A program made the translations under genes and the position numbers. From Clostridiales bacterium (GTDB lineage Bacteria; Bacillota; Clostridia; Peptostreptococcales; Anaerovoracaceae), in contig WQWG01000056.1 of NCBI GenBank assembly GCA_009785435.1, positions 1 to 5,145 of the forward strand: a DNA stretch of 5,145 nucleotides. The letters run 5' to 3'. The notes under the pieces were generated by a model that was given only the letters and a program-made list of their open reading frames with translations, did not search any database and was not told where the DNA came from. Shown one piece after another: positions 1 to 4,974 of the stretch. How positions within the stretch are numbered: the first letter of the stretch is position 1; every line of letters begins with the position of its first letter.

Positions 1-144
1 CCTTTGACTTGGCCGCACGGAATCCCGGAACTGCTTTGCATTGCCGTCGTTGTGCTGCTATATAAATTGACAAAAAACAGTCTGCTGGCCATGGCCAGCA
101 GTACAGTCTTATATATGGTGTTGATTCAAATGGTTTTTGTGTGA
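1..144 (+). CDS. azlD: AzlD-type branched-chain amino acid transport protein, C-terminal part
   Basis: Frame 1 is open from the window edge to TGA at 142-144 and encodes the last 47 residues of a membrane protein. It contains HGIPELLCIAVVVLLY, then a short polar turn (KLTKNS), then a second hydrophobic helix ending LYMVLIQMVFV. This matches the C-terminus of AzlD as I remember it from Bacillus subtilis, where HGIPEL and the terminal TVLYMLLVQLVF are near-identical. AzlD is a small inner-membrane protein of about 105-110 residues. It works with the larger AzlC in export of branched-chain amino acids and their analogues. The N-terminal half, and presumably azlC, lie upstream of the window. The family call is based on motif similarity; the substrate is inferred from the family. 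Confidence 0.85.
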   Translation, partial: PLTWPHGIPELLCIAVVVLLYKLTKNSLLAMASSTVLYMVLIQMVFV

Positions 145-146
145 GT

Positions 147-169
147 CCCCATCGCTAAAGCATAGGGGG
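147..169 (+). terminator. possible weak terminator after azlD
   Basis: Three bases after the azlD stop, CCCC (147-150) can pair with GGGG (165-168). Inner AT/AT and GC/GC pairs, one bulge on each side, and a TAAA loop complete the hairpin. A T-rich but interrupted stretch (GTTTATTGCTTG) follows. The position suits a terminator, but the bulges and poor U-tract make it a weak one. Confidence 0.4.
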
Positions 170-277
170 TTTATTGCTTGCGCTTTTTGAATTAATCCAA
201 CGTTCAAATCTTTATTGCTTCTGCAAAAGATTCAAACATTAAATTCACAAAAAAGTAAATAAAACCAAATTTTTCAA

Positions 278-306
278 TTGACAAAAATTGTAAAAACGTA
301 TATCAT
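278..306 (+). promoter_or_regulatory. distal sigma-A-type promoter upstream of higBA
   Basis: A perfect -35 TTGACA (278-283), a 17-nt spacer and a -10 TATCAT (301-306) form a near-consensus vegetative promoter in an AT-rich stretch. Transcription would start near 312-314, leaving a leader of about 90 nt before the toxin start codon. That leader contains a well-spaced Shine-Dalgarno and an 11-codon ORF. Confidence 0.7.
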
Positions 307-325
307 TAAACACGAGGGAGATGTA

Positions 326-361
326 ATGCGTGGAGTTGGTGTGCAAAAAGATTCACGTTGA
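326..361 (+). CDS. possible 11-codon leader ORF upstream of higB
   Basis: ATG at 326-328 is preceded by a strong Shine-Dalgarno, GAGGGAG (314-320), with a 5-nt gap. The frame reads MRGVGVQKDSR and stops at TGA 359-361. It lies just downstream of the predicted start of the distal promoter, and its stop codon overlaps the -35 box of the proximal promoter. It could be a translated leader peptide, or the remnant 5' end of a gene displaced by the toxin-antitoxin cassette. The peptide resembles nothing I recognise; the case rests only on the ribosome-binding site and its position. Confidence 0.35.
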   Translation: MRGVGVQKDSR

Positions 362-386
362 CATCTCATATCGCATATGATATATT
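358..386 (+). promoter_or_regulatory. proximal sigma-A-type promoter of higBA
   Basis: A perfect -35 TTGACA (358-363), a 17-nt spacer and a -10 TATATT (381-386) lie immediately upstream of the toxin gene. The expected start, near 391-395, falls inside the Shine-Dalgarno of higB, so a transcript from here would have an extremely short 5' leader. The spacer holds the palindrome annotated at 366-380. Confidence 0.7.
366..380. promoter_or_regulatory. palindromic operator candidate for the HigA antitoxin
   Basis: The sequence TCATAT-CGC-ATATGA is a perfect 6+3+6 inverted repeat that fills nearly all of the spacer between the -35 and -10 boxes of the proximal promoter. A dimeric XRE-family antitoxin bound here would block RNA polymerase. 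This is the usual arrangement for autoregulated higBA operons. Binding by this antitoxin is inferred from position and symmetry. Confidence 0.6.
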
Positions 387-404
387 TGTAAGGACGGTGG
401 TATT

Positions 405-773
405 GTGGATTGGAAAGTTGATTACTACATAAAAAAGAATGAAGAAAGCCCGATTAAAGATTTTATTGAATCGCTTCCCCCAAAGCACAGTGCAAAAGTC
501 CTTTGGGAAATCGATTTATTAGAAAAATTAGGAACAAACATAAAAGAGCCTTACGCAAAGCCGATCAAAGGCAAAAAATACAAAGGCCTATGGGAATTAA
601 GAATACAGCAAGGTTCCGATGCTTCGAGGGTTTTCTACTTTTTACCTGTGGGTAACACATTCATACTTTTGCATGGGTTTGTTAAAAAGGGAAATGAAAC
701 GCCAACGATAGAGCTTGAAATGGCCAAAACATACATGGACGATTATTTAAGGAGGATTGAAAATGGCGAATAA
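405..773 (+). CDS. higB: HigB-type toxin (RelE/ParE superfamily, phage Gp49-like)
   Basis: This 122-residue basic protein begins with GTG. Upstream are AAGGA (390-394) and GGTGG (396-400), either of which could be the Shine-Dalgarno. The core is typical of the Gp49-like/DUF891 group of HigB toxins: KPIKGKKYKGLWELRI at about 53-67, the strand SRVFYFL at about 74-80, LLHGFVKKGNETP at about 88-100, then a helix ending MDDYLRR. Members are ribosome-dependent mRNA endonucleases that stop translation. Basic and aromatic residues in these motifs (R66, R75, K94, K95 here) are the likely active-site residues. The length is normal and the frame intact, so it is probably functional. The stop overlaps the antitoxin start by 11 nt, giving coupled translation in the toxin-first order typical of higBA. 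Activity is inferred from family. Confidence 0.9.
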   Translation: MDWKVDYYIKKNEESPIKDFIESLPPKHSAKVLWEIDLLEKLGTNIKEPYAKPIKGKKYKGLWELRIQQGSDASRVFYFLPVGNTFILLHGFVKKGNETPTIELEMAKTYMDDYLRRIENGE

Positions 774-1050
774 ACCTTCAAAGCCTTGGAGTGAGCTGAG
801 GAAAGAACTTTTAAACAATGACGAAATAAGTTCTGAATATGAAGCGTTACGACCTCAATATGAATTGATAGAGCAGATTATACTCGCAAGGACAGAGCAA
901 GGCATTACGCAAGCGGAATTGGCAAAAAGAGCAGGAACAAAACAAAGCAACATATCGAGGTTTGAGAGCGGAAATTATAATCCCTCACTGGAGTTTGTGC
1001 AGAAATTAGCGCACGGACTAGGAAAGGAATTACGCATTACATTAATTTAA
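763..1050 (+). CDS. higA: HigA-type antitoxin, XRE-family helix-turn-helix
   Basis: The product is 95 residues if it starts at ATG 763. That start has an excellent Shine-Dalgarno AAGGAGG (749-755) with a 7-nt gap. An in-frame TTG at 757 lies too close to that site, so I reject it. Residues about 36-90 form a Cro/CI-type helix-turn-helix: LARTEQGITQAELAKRAG, then the likely recognition helix TKQSNISRFESG, then NPSLEFVQKLAHGLGKELRI. The N-terminal third (SELRKELLNNDEISSEYEAL) is helical and charged and probably contacts the toxin. In this family the antitoxin neutralises HigB and represses its own operon, most plausibly at the palindrome 366-380. The start lies inside the toxin gene, overlapping its last 11 nt. 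No convincing plus-strand terminator follows, only the hairpin shared with proA. Confidence 0.92.
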   Translation: MANKPSKPWSELRKELLNNDEISSEYEALRPQYELIEQIILARTEQGITQAELAKRAGTKQSNISRFESGNYNPSLEFVQKLAHGLGKELRITLI

Positions 1051-1061
1051 AAACAAGAAGT

Positions 1062-1101
1062 AAAAAAACGCCCGCTAAAGCCTCATGTGCCTTAGCGGGC
1101 G
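1062..1101 (-). terminator. intrinsic terminator of the exonuclease-phosphoesterase-proA operon
   Basis: Read on the minus strand, CGCCCGCTAAGGC (1101-1089) pairs over 13 bp, with one G-U wobble, with GCTTTAGCGGGCG (1081-1069) around a 7-nt loop. Seven T residues (1068-1062) follow. It lies 15 nt beyond the proA stop. On the plus strand the same hairpin is preceded by A residues but has no U-tract after it. It could therefore slow, but should not cleanly end, higBA transcription. Confidence 0.93.
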
Positions 1102-1116
1102 CTGCCTAGGTTCATA

Positions 1117-2394
1117 TTACTTGTCTTTAAAATGAAACGATTTTCGGCCCTCCGAATAGTCGGCGACGATATGGCCGTTGCCATACAATTTGTATTTATA
1201 ACTCACAAGCCCGTCAAGCCCTACAGGCCCCCGCGCATGAAGTTTTCCCGTGCTGATGCCGACTTCCGCGCCAAACCCGTATCTGAACCCGTCAGCAAAC
1301 CTTGTAGAACAGTTTTGGTAGACGCCGGCGGAATCCACGAATCCCATGAACATCTCTGCGGCAGTCGCATCTTCGGTGATGATGCCGTCTGTATGGTGCG
1401 AACCGTACAGATTGATATGCGATATGGCATCCTCTATGGAATCCACAATTTTGACCGCCAATGTATAATCGAGATATTCCGTCATAAAATCGTTTTCTGT
1501 TGCGATTTCGCAATCAATGATTTCCTTTGCGGTGGAGCAGACTCTCAATGTTGTGTTTTTTTCGTCAAACCCCTCTTTCAGTATGGGCAGCAGCCTAGCT
1601 GCGATGTCTTTATGCACAAGCAGGGTTTCCGTCGCGTTGCATGCGGCGACATATTGTGTTTTCGCGTCTATGATGATCGGGATCGCCTTGTGCAGATCGG
1701 CGCTTTTGTCGACATAGATATGGCATACGCCGTCCGCGTGACCCATCACAGGTATTTTGGAGTTTTCCATGATGTATTGTACAAAACTGTTTGAGCCTCT
1801 GGGTATGATCAGGTCGATGGACTCATGGCACTTCAAAAGCTCGTTGATGTCCGCGCGGCTTTCCGCAAGCGCGGCGAAACCATCCGGCAAACCGGCTTTG
1901 ATGCCGGCGTCTTTGATGATGTCGAACAGGATGCGGTTTGTGTGCGCGGCTTCGCTTCCGCCTTTTAAGATACAACAGTTTCCGCTTTTGATGCACAAAG
2001 CGGCGATTTGGATCAGTGAGTCCGGCCTTGACTCAAAGATAACCCCGATGACACCGATCGGGCAAGTCACTTTAAAAAGCGTAAGCCCTGCATCCAGTTC
2101 TCTTTCAAGTACGGTTTGAAACAAAGGATCAGGCAGCTTGACCAAATCCGATATTCCGTTTAACGTTTCTTGCAACTTATGTGCATCAAATTTGAGTCGG
2201 CTTAAAAGAGGGCCGGCCAAATGATCCGCTTCCGCATGTTTAAGATCCTTAGCATTGGCGCTTACGATGGCGTCGCTGTTTTCAGACAGCGCTTTGATGA
2301 TTGCCAAAAGCGCTTCGTTTCTCATATCGTGTGGCAGGGAAGCCATTTTGAAGCTGTCTGCTTTTATTTTTCTTGTGAACTCCTGATAATTCAT
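1117..2394 (-). CDS. proA: gamma-glutamyl phosphate reductase (glutamate-5-semialdehyde dehydrogenase)
   Basis: The 425-residue product is the cytosolic enzyme for the second step of proline synthesis, NADPH reduction of gamma-glutamyl phosphate to glutamate-5-semialdehyde. The aldehyde-dehydrogenase fold is clear. Nucleotide-binding segments are CPIGVIGVIFESRPD (about 111-125) and LKGGSEA (143-149). The catalytic cysteine is C252 in AACNATETLLVH, and the C-terminal signature runs from STRFADGFRYGFGAEVG through ISTGKLHARGPVG to YGNGH. Length is normal and the frame intact. The residues around the cysteine (YVAACNATETLLVHKD) and the HHTDGIITED segment look more like the reductase half of plant P5C synthetase than like E. 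coli ProA. ATG 2394 lies 8 nt after the phosphoesterase stop. Its nearest Shine-Dalgarno, AAAGG inside that gene's end, is about 12 nt away, so translation may be coupled. No proB is visible in the window. Confidence 0.97.
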   Translation of the reverse strand: MNYQEFTRKIKADSFKMASLPHDMRNEALLAIIKALSENSDAIVSANAKDLKHAEADHLAGPLLSRLKFDAHKLQETLNGISDLVKLPDPLFQTVLERELDAGLTLFKVTCPIGVIGVIFESRPDSLIQIAALCIKSGNCCILKGGSEAAHTNRILFDIIKDAGIKAGLPDGFAALAESRADINELLKCHESIDLIIPRGSNSFVQYIMENSKIPVMGHADGVCHIYVDKSADLHKAIPIIIDAKTQYVAACNATETLLVHKDIAARLLPILKEGFDEKNTTLRVCSTAKEIIDCEIATENDFMTEYLDYTLAVKIVDSIEDAISHINLYGSHHTDGIITEDATAAEMFMGFVDSAGVYQNCSTRFADGFRYGFGAEVGISTGKLHARGPVGLDGLVSYKYKLYGNGHIVADYSEGRKSFHFKDK

Positions 2395-2402
2395 AACTCA
2401 AA

Positions 2403-3314
2403 TCAACCTTTCTCACTTGTTTTATGGGAGTAACTTCTGATGGGCTCGGGGCCTTTTAAAGCGGTGCGTTTGATATACAGAGAACCGTCGCGTTTTGTAT
2501 GCACATTCCATGTGACCAGTACAAATTTTCCATAGATCAATTCAAGGCACGTTATGCCTCGCGGATGCATACAACACCCGGTGTTGAAATACGCAGGTTC
2601 ATCGGGTGACGGGAACCTCGGCCGGTGTGTATGTCCGCATATGATAATGATGTCATGGTTTGTATTCCATTTCGTATATCGCTTTTCGACCTTATGTCTT
2701 TTACGCCTGCTCTTCGCGGGGCTTGCCGCGTAGTTGATGCCCAGAACATTATGCATAAAGCGCCAGAAGAACTTGACGATAAAATGTGAAATCGGAGCCA
2801 GTTGATCGTTCAACAAGTCTCCTTGATGTCCATGGACGACAAACACTTCCTGCCTCGTGTCTCTGTGGATCAAGACCAGCGCTTCATGCACCGTGATGCC
2901 GGGAAACAAATCGACTTCCTCGCCCAAATATTCGTCATAGACCCTGTACAATGTTTTTTTAACATAATCATCGTTGCTGAACTGCATATTGTGGTTGCCA
3001 AACAGCATATAGAAACGGTTGTCGTCATAAAACATTTTAAGCATTTCAAACGTGGCCGTATGCGCGCTTCGTATCACCTCAAAGTTTGGGTACTCCCAAA
3101 GCTCGTCCCCATCGCCGATCTCGACGTACGTGAAACCATTTTGGTAATAATAATCGAGCGCATGGTAAAAGATGTGTTTGTTTCTGCCAAACTCATCGGA
3201 AAGACTGTCATCGCCCCTATGGATGTCGCTGAAAAAAACAAATTTAGAACCATCATCAAAAGGGACAGGAAACGCTTTTTCAAATACAGCATCCAGCCTT
3301 GTTCGTGTTTTCAT
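2403..3314 (-). CDS. calcineurin-like metallophosphoesterase, substrate unknown
   Basis: This 303-residue protein carries the metal-binding blocks of the calcineurin-like phosphoesterase fold, in order: SDIHRGDD (D30, H32), GDGDELW (D68), FGNHN (N107, H108), VHGHQGD (H161, H163) and CGHTH (H228, H230). A basic, aromatic segment (KFFWRFMHNVLG, then KSRRKRHKVEKR, about 181-212) sits between the last two blocks. This layout recalls the LpxH-like group (COG2908), in which such an insert forms a lid over the substrate. True LpxH acts in lipid A synthesis, which a spore-forming Firmicute would not make, so the substrate here is open: a nucleotide, a phospholipid-linked group or a nucleic acid end. 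No signal peptide is visible, suggesting a cytoplasmic enzyme. ATG 3314 overlaps the exonuclease stop in an ATGA junction, with AGAGG 7 nt upstream. The fold is secure, the role is not. Confidence 0.86.
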   Translation of the reverse strand: MKTRTRLDAVFEKAFPVPFDDGSKFVFFSDIHRGDDSLSDEFGRNKHIFYHALDYYYQNGFTYVEIGDGDELWEYPNFEVIRSAHTATFEMLKMFYDDNRFYMLFGNHNMQFSNDDYVKKTLYRVYDEYLGEEVDLFPGITVHEALVLIHRDTRQEVFVVHGHQGDLLNDQLAPISHFIVKFFWRFMHNVLGINYAASPAKSRRKRHKVEKRYTKWNTNHDIIIICGHTHRPRFPSPDEPAYFNTGCCMHPRGITCLELIYGKFVLVTWNVHTKRDGSLYIKRTALKGPEPIRSYSHKTSEKG

Positions 3315-4342
3315 GAGATAACCTCTAATACTTTTAATAAAAAAGTCTTTATAAAAAAGTTGACTTCCATATATTTTATATCATTATGACTCCGAAATAC
3401 AAGATATTCGCTTTCAAAATTTGGAAACTTTAAAAATTGTTCGCATACATCAATCGGAAGTTTTCGCAAATCCATGATGGTTAAACCGGATTTTTTCAAT
3501 AGTGGGACAGAAATTTCAAAGGTTTGACGCTTTTGTTCAAACCGGATGAGGCAGCCGCTCATATCGTTGCCGTATGAAACATATTCGATCGGGGTGCCTA
3601 TTTGCGTTCCGCTTACTTTGAGTCCATTCTTTTCAAACGCGATGTTTTGTACAAAAAGTTTTGTATCACCGAAAATGACGGGAAACCCGAGGCGGTGCAT
3701 TGCCTTATGAAAATCCGTTTTTTCAAGTATGGGCAGAAGTTTGCCAAGCTGCAGTACGTCATCTTTGTTGTGAAGCAACATGACATTCATGCATTCGGCA
3801 GTATCTTCAAAGTTTTCTTTTAAGTATAAGTATTGATGATAGAGCATCGCGCTTTCTGCTCCGGAAATGGTATCGGTGCGGTATGGCCATAGCCCCATGA
3901 AGTTTTCAACGGTCTTTTGTTTTAAATTCGGAAGCAGCTTTCGCAGCGATGAGTGTCCGTTCAAAACGAGGTACAAGTCAAGGTTGTACGGCATATCAAA
4001 AACATCGAGTTCCAGTTTATCCGCTCGGGACAAAAGAAACGGAATGTCAAAGTGCTTCCCGTTATACGTCAAAAGGACATCGTACTTGGTGGCTTCGGCG
4101 ACGTATTCGGCGAGCAGTTTCTTTTCTTCGTCCACGCTTTCGGCAAAATATTGCAAAAGTCGCGCTTCGCCGTCTTCGATCGAAAGCAGGCTGCCGATGA
4201 CAAAATGGGAGCGCTCCGGTGAAAGCCCTGTCGTCTCGATGTCCAGGACGCAGATTTTGCAGTCTTTAAAATACATGTCAAAAGCATGCGATGTATCGTA
4301 GTCCCATATATGGGTTTCGTTTATATAATGCGTTTTAATCAC
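3311..4342 (-). CDS. RNase H-like DEDD-family exonuclease, YprB/MrfB-like
   Basis: This 343-residue protein has an N-terminal ribonuclease H-like 3'-5' exonuclease domain (about 29-210). Motif I is VLDIETTGL (D34, E36), motif II is LTYNGKHFDIPFLL (D99), and motif III is HNKDDVLQLGKLL (D195). The four acidic residues would hold two catalytic metal ions. The spacing and NGKHFD motif fit the RNase_H_2/YprB group, which includes B. subtilis MrfB, a DNA-repair exonuclease. MrfB pairs with the helicase MrfA; no helicase is encoded here. Residues about 215-343 are not tetratricopeptide-like. They look beta-rich (KLFVQNIAFEKNGLKVSG, CLIRFEQKRQTFEISV), and I do not recognise them. The GTG start at 4342 has AAAAGG only 2 nt away, an awkward spacing; the next in-frame start is ATG at residue 23, just before motif I. 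The gene is first in the operon and its stop overlaps the phosphoesterase start. Nucleic acid substrate unknown. Confidence 0.85.
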   Translation of the reverse strand: MIKTHYINETHIWDYDTSHAFDMYFKDCKICVLDIETTGLSPERSHFVIGSLLSIEDGEARLLQYFAESVDEEKKLLAEYVAEATKYDVLLTYNGKHFDIPFLLSRADKLELDVFDMPYNLDLYLVLNGHSSLRKLLPNLKQKTVENFMGLWPYRTDTISGAESAMLYHQYLYLKENFEDTAECMNVMLLHNKDDVLQLGKLLPILEKTDFHKAMHRLGFPVIFGDTKLFVQNIAFEKNGLKVSGTQIGTPIEYVSYGNDMSGCLIRFEQKRQTFEISVPLLKKSGLTIMDLRKLPIDVCEQFLKFPNFESEYLVFRSHNDIKYMEVNFFIKTFLLKVLEVIS

Positions 4343-4362
4343 AACCTTTTTAGGTAAGTAAA

Positions 4363-4399
4363 GAACAAAATAGACTACAGGGGGCAGTCTATTTTGTTC
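4363..4399. repeat. perfect 14-bp inverted repeat in the exonuclease operon leader
   Basis: GAACAAAATAGACT (4363-4376) and its exact reverse complement (4386-4399) flank a 9-nt G-rich loop. On the minus strand the structure lies in the operon leader, 20 nt before the GTG start. It is AT-rich and not followed by a U-tract in either direction, so it does not look like an ordinary intrinsic terminator. It could be an mRNA hairpin controlling translation or stability, or a DNA site for a dimeric regulator. Confidence 0.85.
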
Positions 4400-4429
4400 A
4401 AAAGGGGTATTCGGATTAGAGATTAGTGA

Positions 4430-4453
4430 GGTTTCCCAAAGGGGGGGATAACC
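4430..4453 (-). promoter_or_regulatory. 5'-end hairpin of the exonuclease operon mRNA
   Basis: On the minus strand GGTT-A-TCCC pairs with GGGA-AACC, giving 8 bp with one bulged A around a 7-nt CCCCTTT loop. The hairpin begins at 4453, only a few bases after the predicted transcription start near 4455, so it would cap the 5' end of the mRNA. Seven consecutive C residues (plus-strand G at 4441-4447) form part of the stem and loop. The sequence matches no riboswitch class I recognise. Confidence 0.5.
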
Positions 4454-4461
4454 CTACGCAC

Positions 4462-4490
4462 ATTATAAACAATTATGTAGAAAATTGCAA
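4462..4490 (-). promoter_or_regulatory. sigma-A-type promoter of the exonuclease-phosphoesterase-proA operon
   Basis: On the minus strand, -35 TTGCAA (4490-4485), a 17-nt spacer and a perfect -10 TATAAT (4467-4462) make a strong vegetative promoter. Transcription should start near 4455, about 113 nt before the GTG codon of the exonuclease gene. It is the only good promoter seen for the three minus-strand genes, whose junctions are too tight to hold others. Confidence 0.82.
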
Positions 4491-4662
4491 GTATGCTGCA
4501 AAAAAAATACGTGCGCTTAGAACAGAGAAAAAATATGTATACAAAGGTAGTTTTTTGTCGCAAAATTTATGTACAAGAGAGAAAAAGGAAGCGATACAAT
4601 AGAAGCTACAAGACGACCCGGCAAAAGGGGTGTTCATCAATTGATTAAGGAGGAAGTAAGGA
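4491..4662 (+). promoter_or_regulatory. spoVS upstream region, promoter not resolved
   Basis: This AT-rich stretch must carry the spoVS promoter, but I find no good match. In B. subtilis spoVS is read by sigma-H, yet no AGGA box with a properly spaced GAAT is present here. TATACA (4538-4543) and TACAAT (4595-4600) are possible -10 boxes, each with a poor -35. The Shine-Dalgarno AAGGAGG (4647-4653) lies 9 nt before the ATG and fixes the start. No credible gene lies between the exonuclease start and spoVS. Confidence 0.4.
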
Positions 4663-4923
4663 ATGGAAGTTTTAAAAGTATCAGCGAAATCAAATCCAAA
4701 TTCGGTAGCAGGCGCATTGGCCGGTGTTTTGAGGGAAAAAGGGGGAGCCGAAATTCAGTCCATAGGGGCAGGGGCGCTGAATCAAGCGGTGAAAGCGATC
4801 GCGATCGCGAGGGGGTTTGTAGCGCCGGGTGGCATTGATCTCGTATGCATTCCGGCATTTACGGATATTCAGATCGAGGGCGAAGAACGGACAGCGATCA
4901 AGCTGATCATTGAACCCAGATAA
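4663..4923 (+). CDS. spoVS: stage V sporulation protein S
   Basis: The 86-residue product matches SpoVS over its whole length, including SAKSNPNSVAGALAGVLRE at 7-25, the block AEIQSIGAGALNQAVKAIA at 29-47, ARGFVAP at 49-55 and IPAFTDIQIEGEERTAIKLI at 63-82. It is within a few substitutions of the B. subtilis protein as I remember it. SpoVS is a small Alba-like protein, with a possible nucleic-acid-binding role. In B. subtilis it affects septation and is needed to progress into late sporulation; its biochemical role is unsettled. It appears as a single-gene unit, divergent from the exonuclease operon and closed by the terminator at 4975-5024. Length and ends are complete. Its presence is the main evidence that the organism forms endospores or descends from spore-formers. 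Confidence 0.98.
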   Translation: MEVLKVSAKSNPNSVAGALAGVLREKGGAEIQSIGAGALNQAVKAIAIARGFVAPGGIDLVCIPAFTDIQIEGEERTAIKLIIEPR

Positions 4924-4974
4924 CGAAATGAGGCGATGGCAAATAAAAAATATTCGGAAAGCTACATAAATAAG

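Noticed and set aside
202..237. Imperfect inverted repeat GTTCAAATCTTT / AAAGATTCAAAC
   Set aside because: Two internal mismatches, AT-rich arms and no U-tract; low-complexity sequence makes chance pairing likely.
757..762. TTG as the start codon of the antitoxin gene
   Set aside because: It lies only 1 nt after the AAGGAGG site, too close for initiation; the ATG at 763 has ideal spacing.
1132..1794. 220-codon open frame on the plus strand opposite proA
   Set aside because: It is antisense to a full-length, well-conserved proA, has no Shine-Dalgarno, and its translation resembles no protein family.
2802..3389. 195-codon open frame on the plus strand opposite the phosphoesterase
   Set aside because: It is antisense to a gene with intact catalytic motifs and has no ribosome-binding site or recognisable domain.
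3867..4301. 144-codon open frame on the plus strand opposite the exonuclease
   Set aside because: It is a shadow of the exonuclease reading frame; serine- and arginine-rich composition is typical of antisense translation.
4441..4447. Run of seven G as a possible G-quadruplex
   Set aside because: A quadruplex needs four well-spaced G-tracts on one strand; the run is better explained as part of the 4430-4453 hairpin.
4795..4808. GCGATCGCGATCGC run inside spoVS
   Set aside because: It encodes conserved AIAIA residues of SpoVS, so coding constraint explains it without a separate site.
4569..4838. 89-codon open frame overlapping the spoVS start
   Set aside because: It runs through spoVS in another frame, lacks a Shine-Dalgarno and gives a low-complexity arginine- and glycine-rich product.
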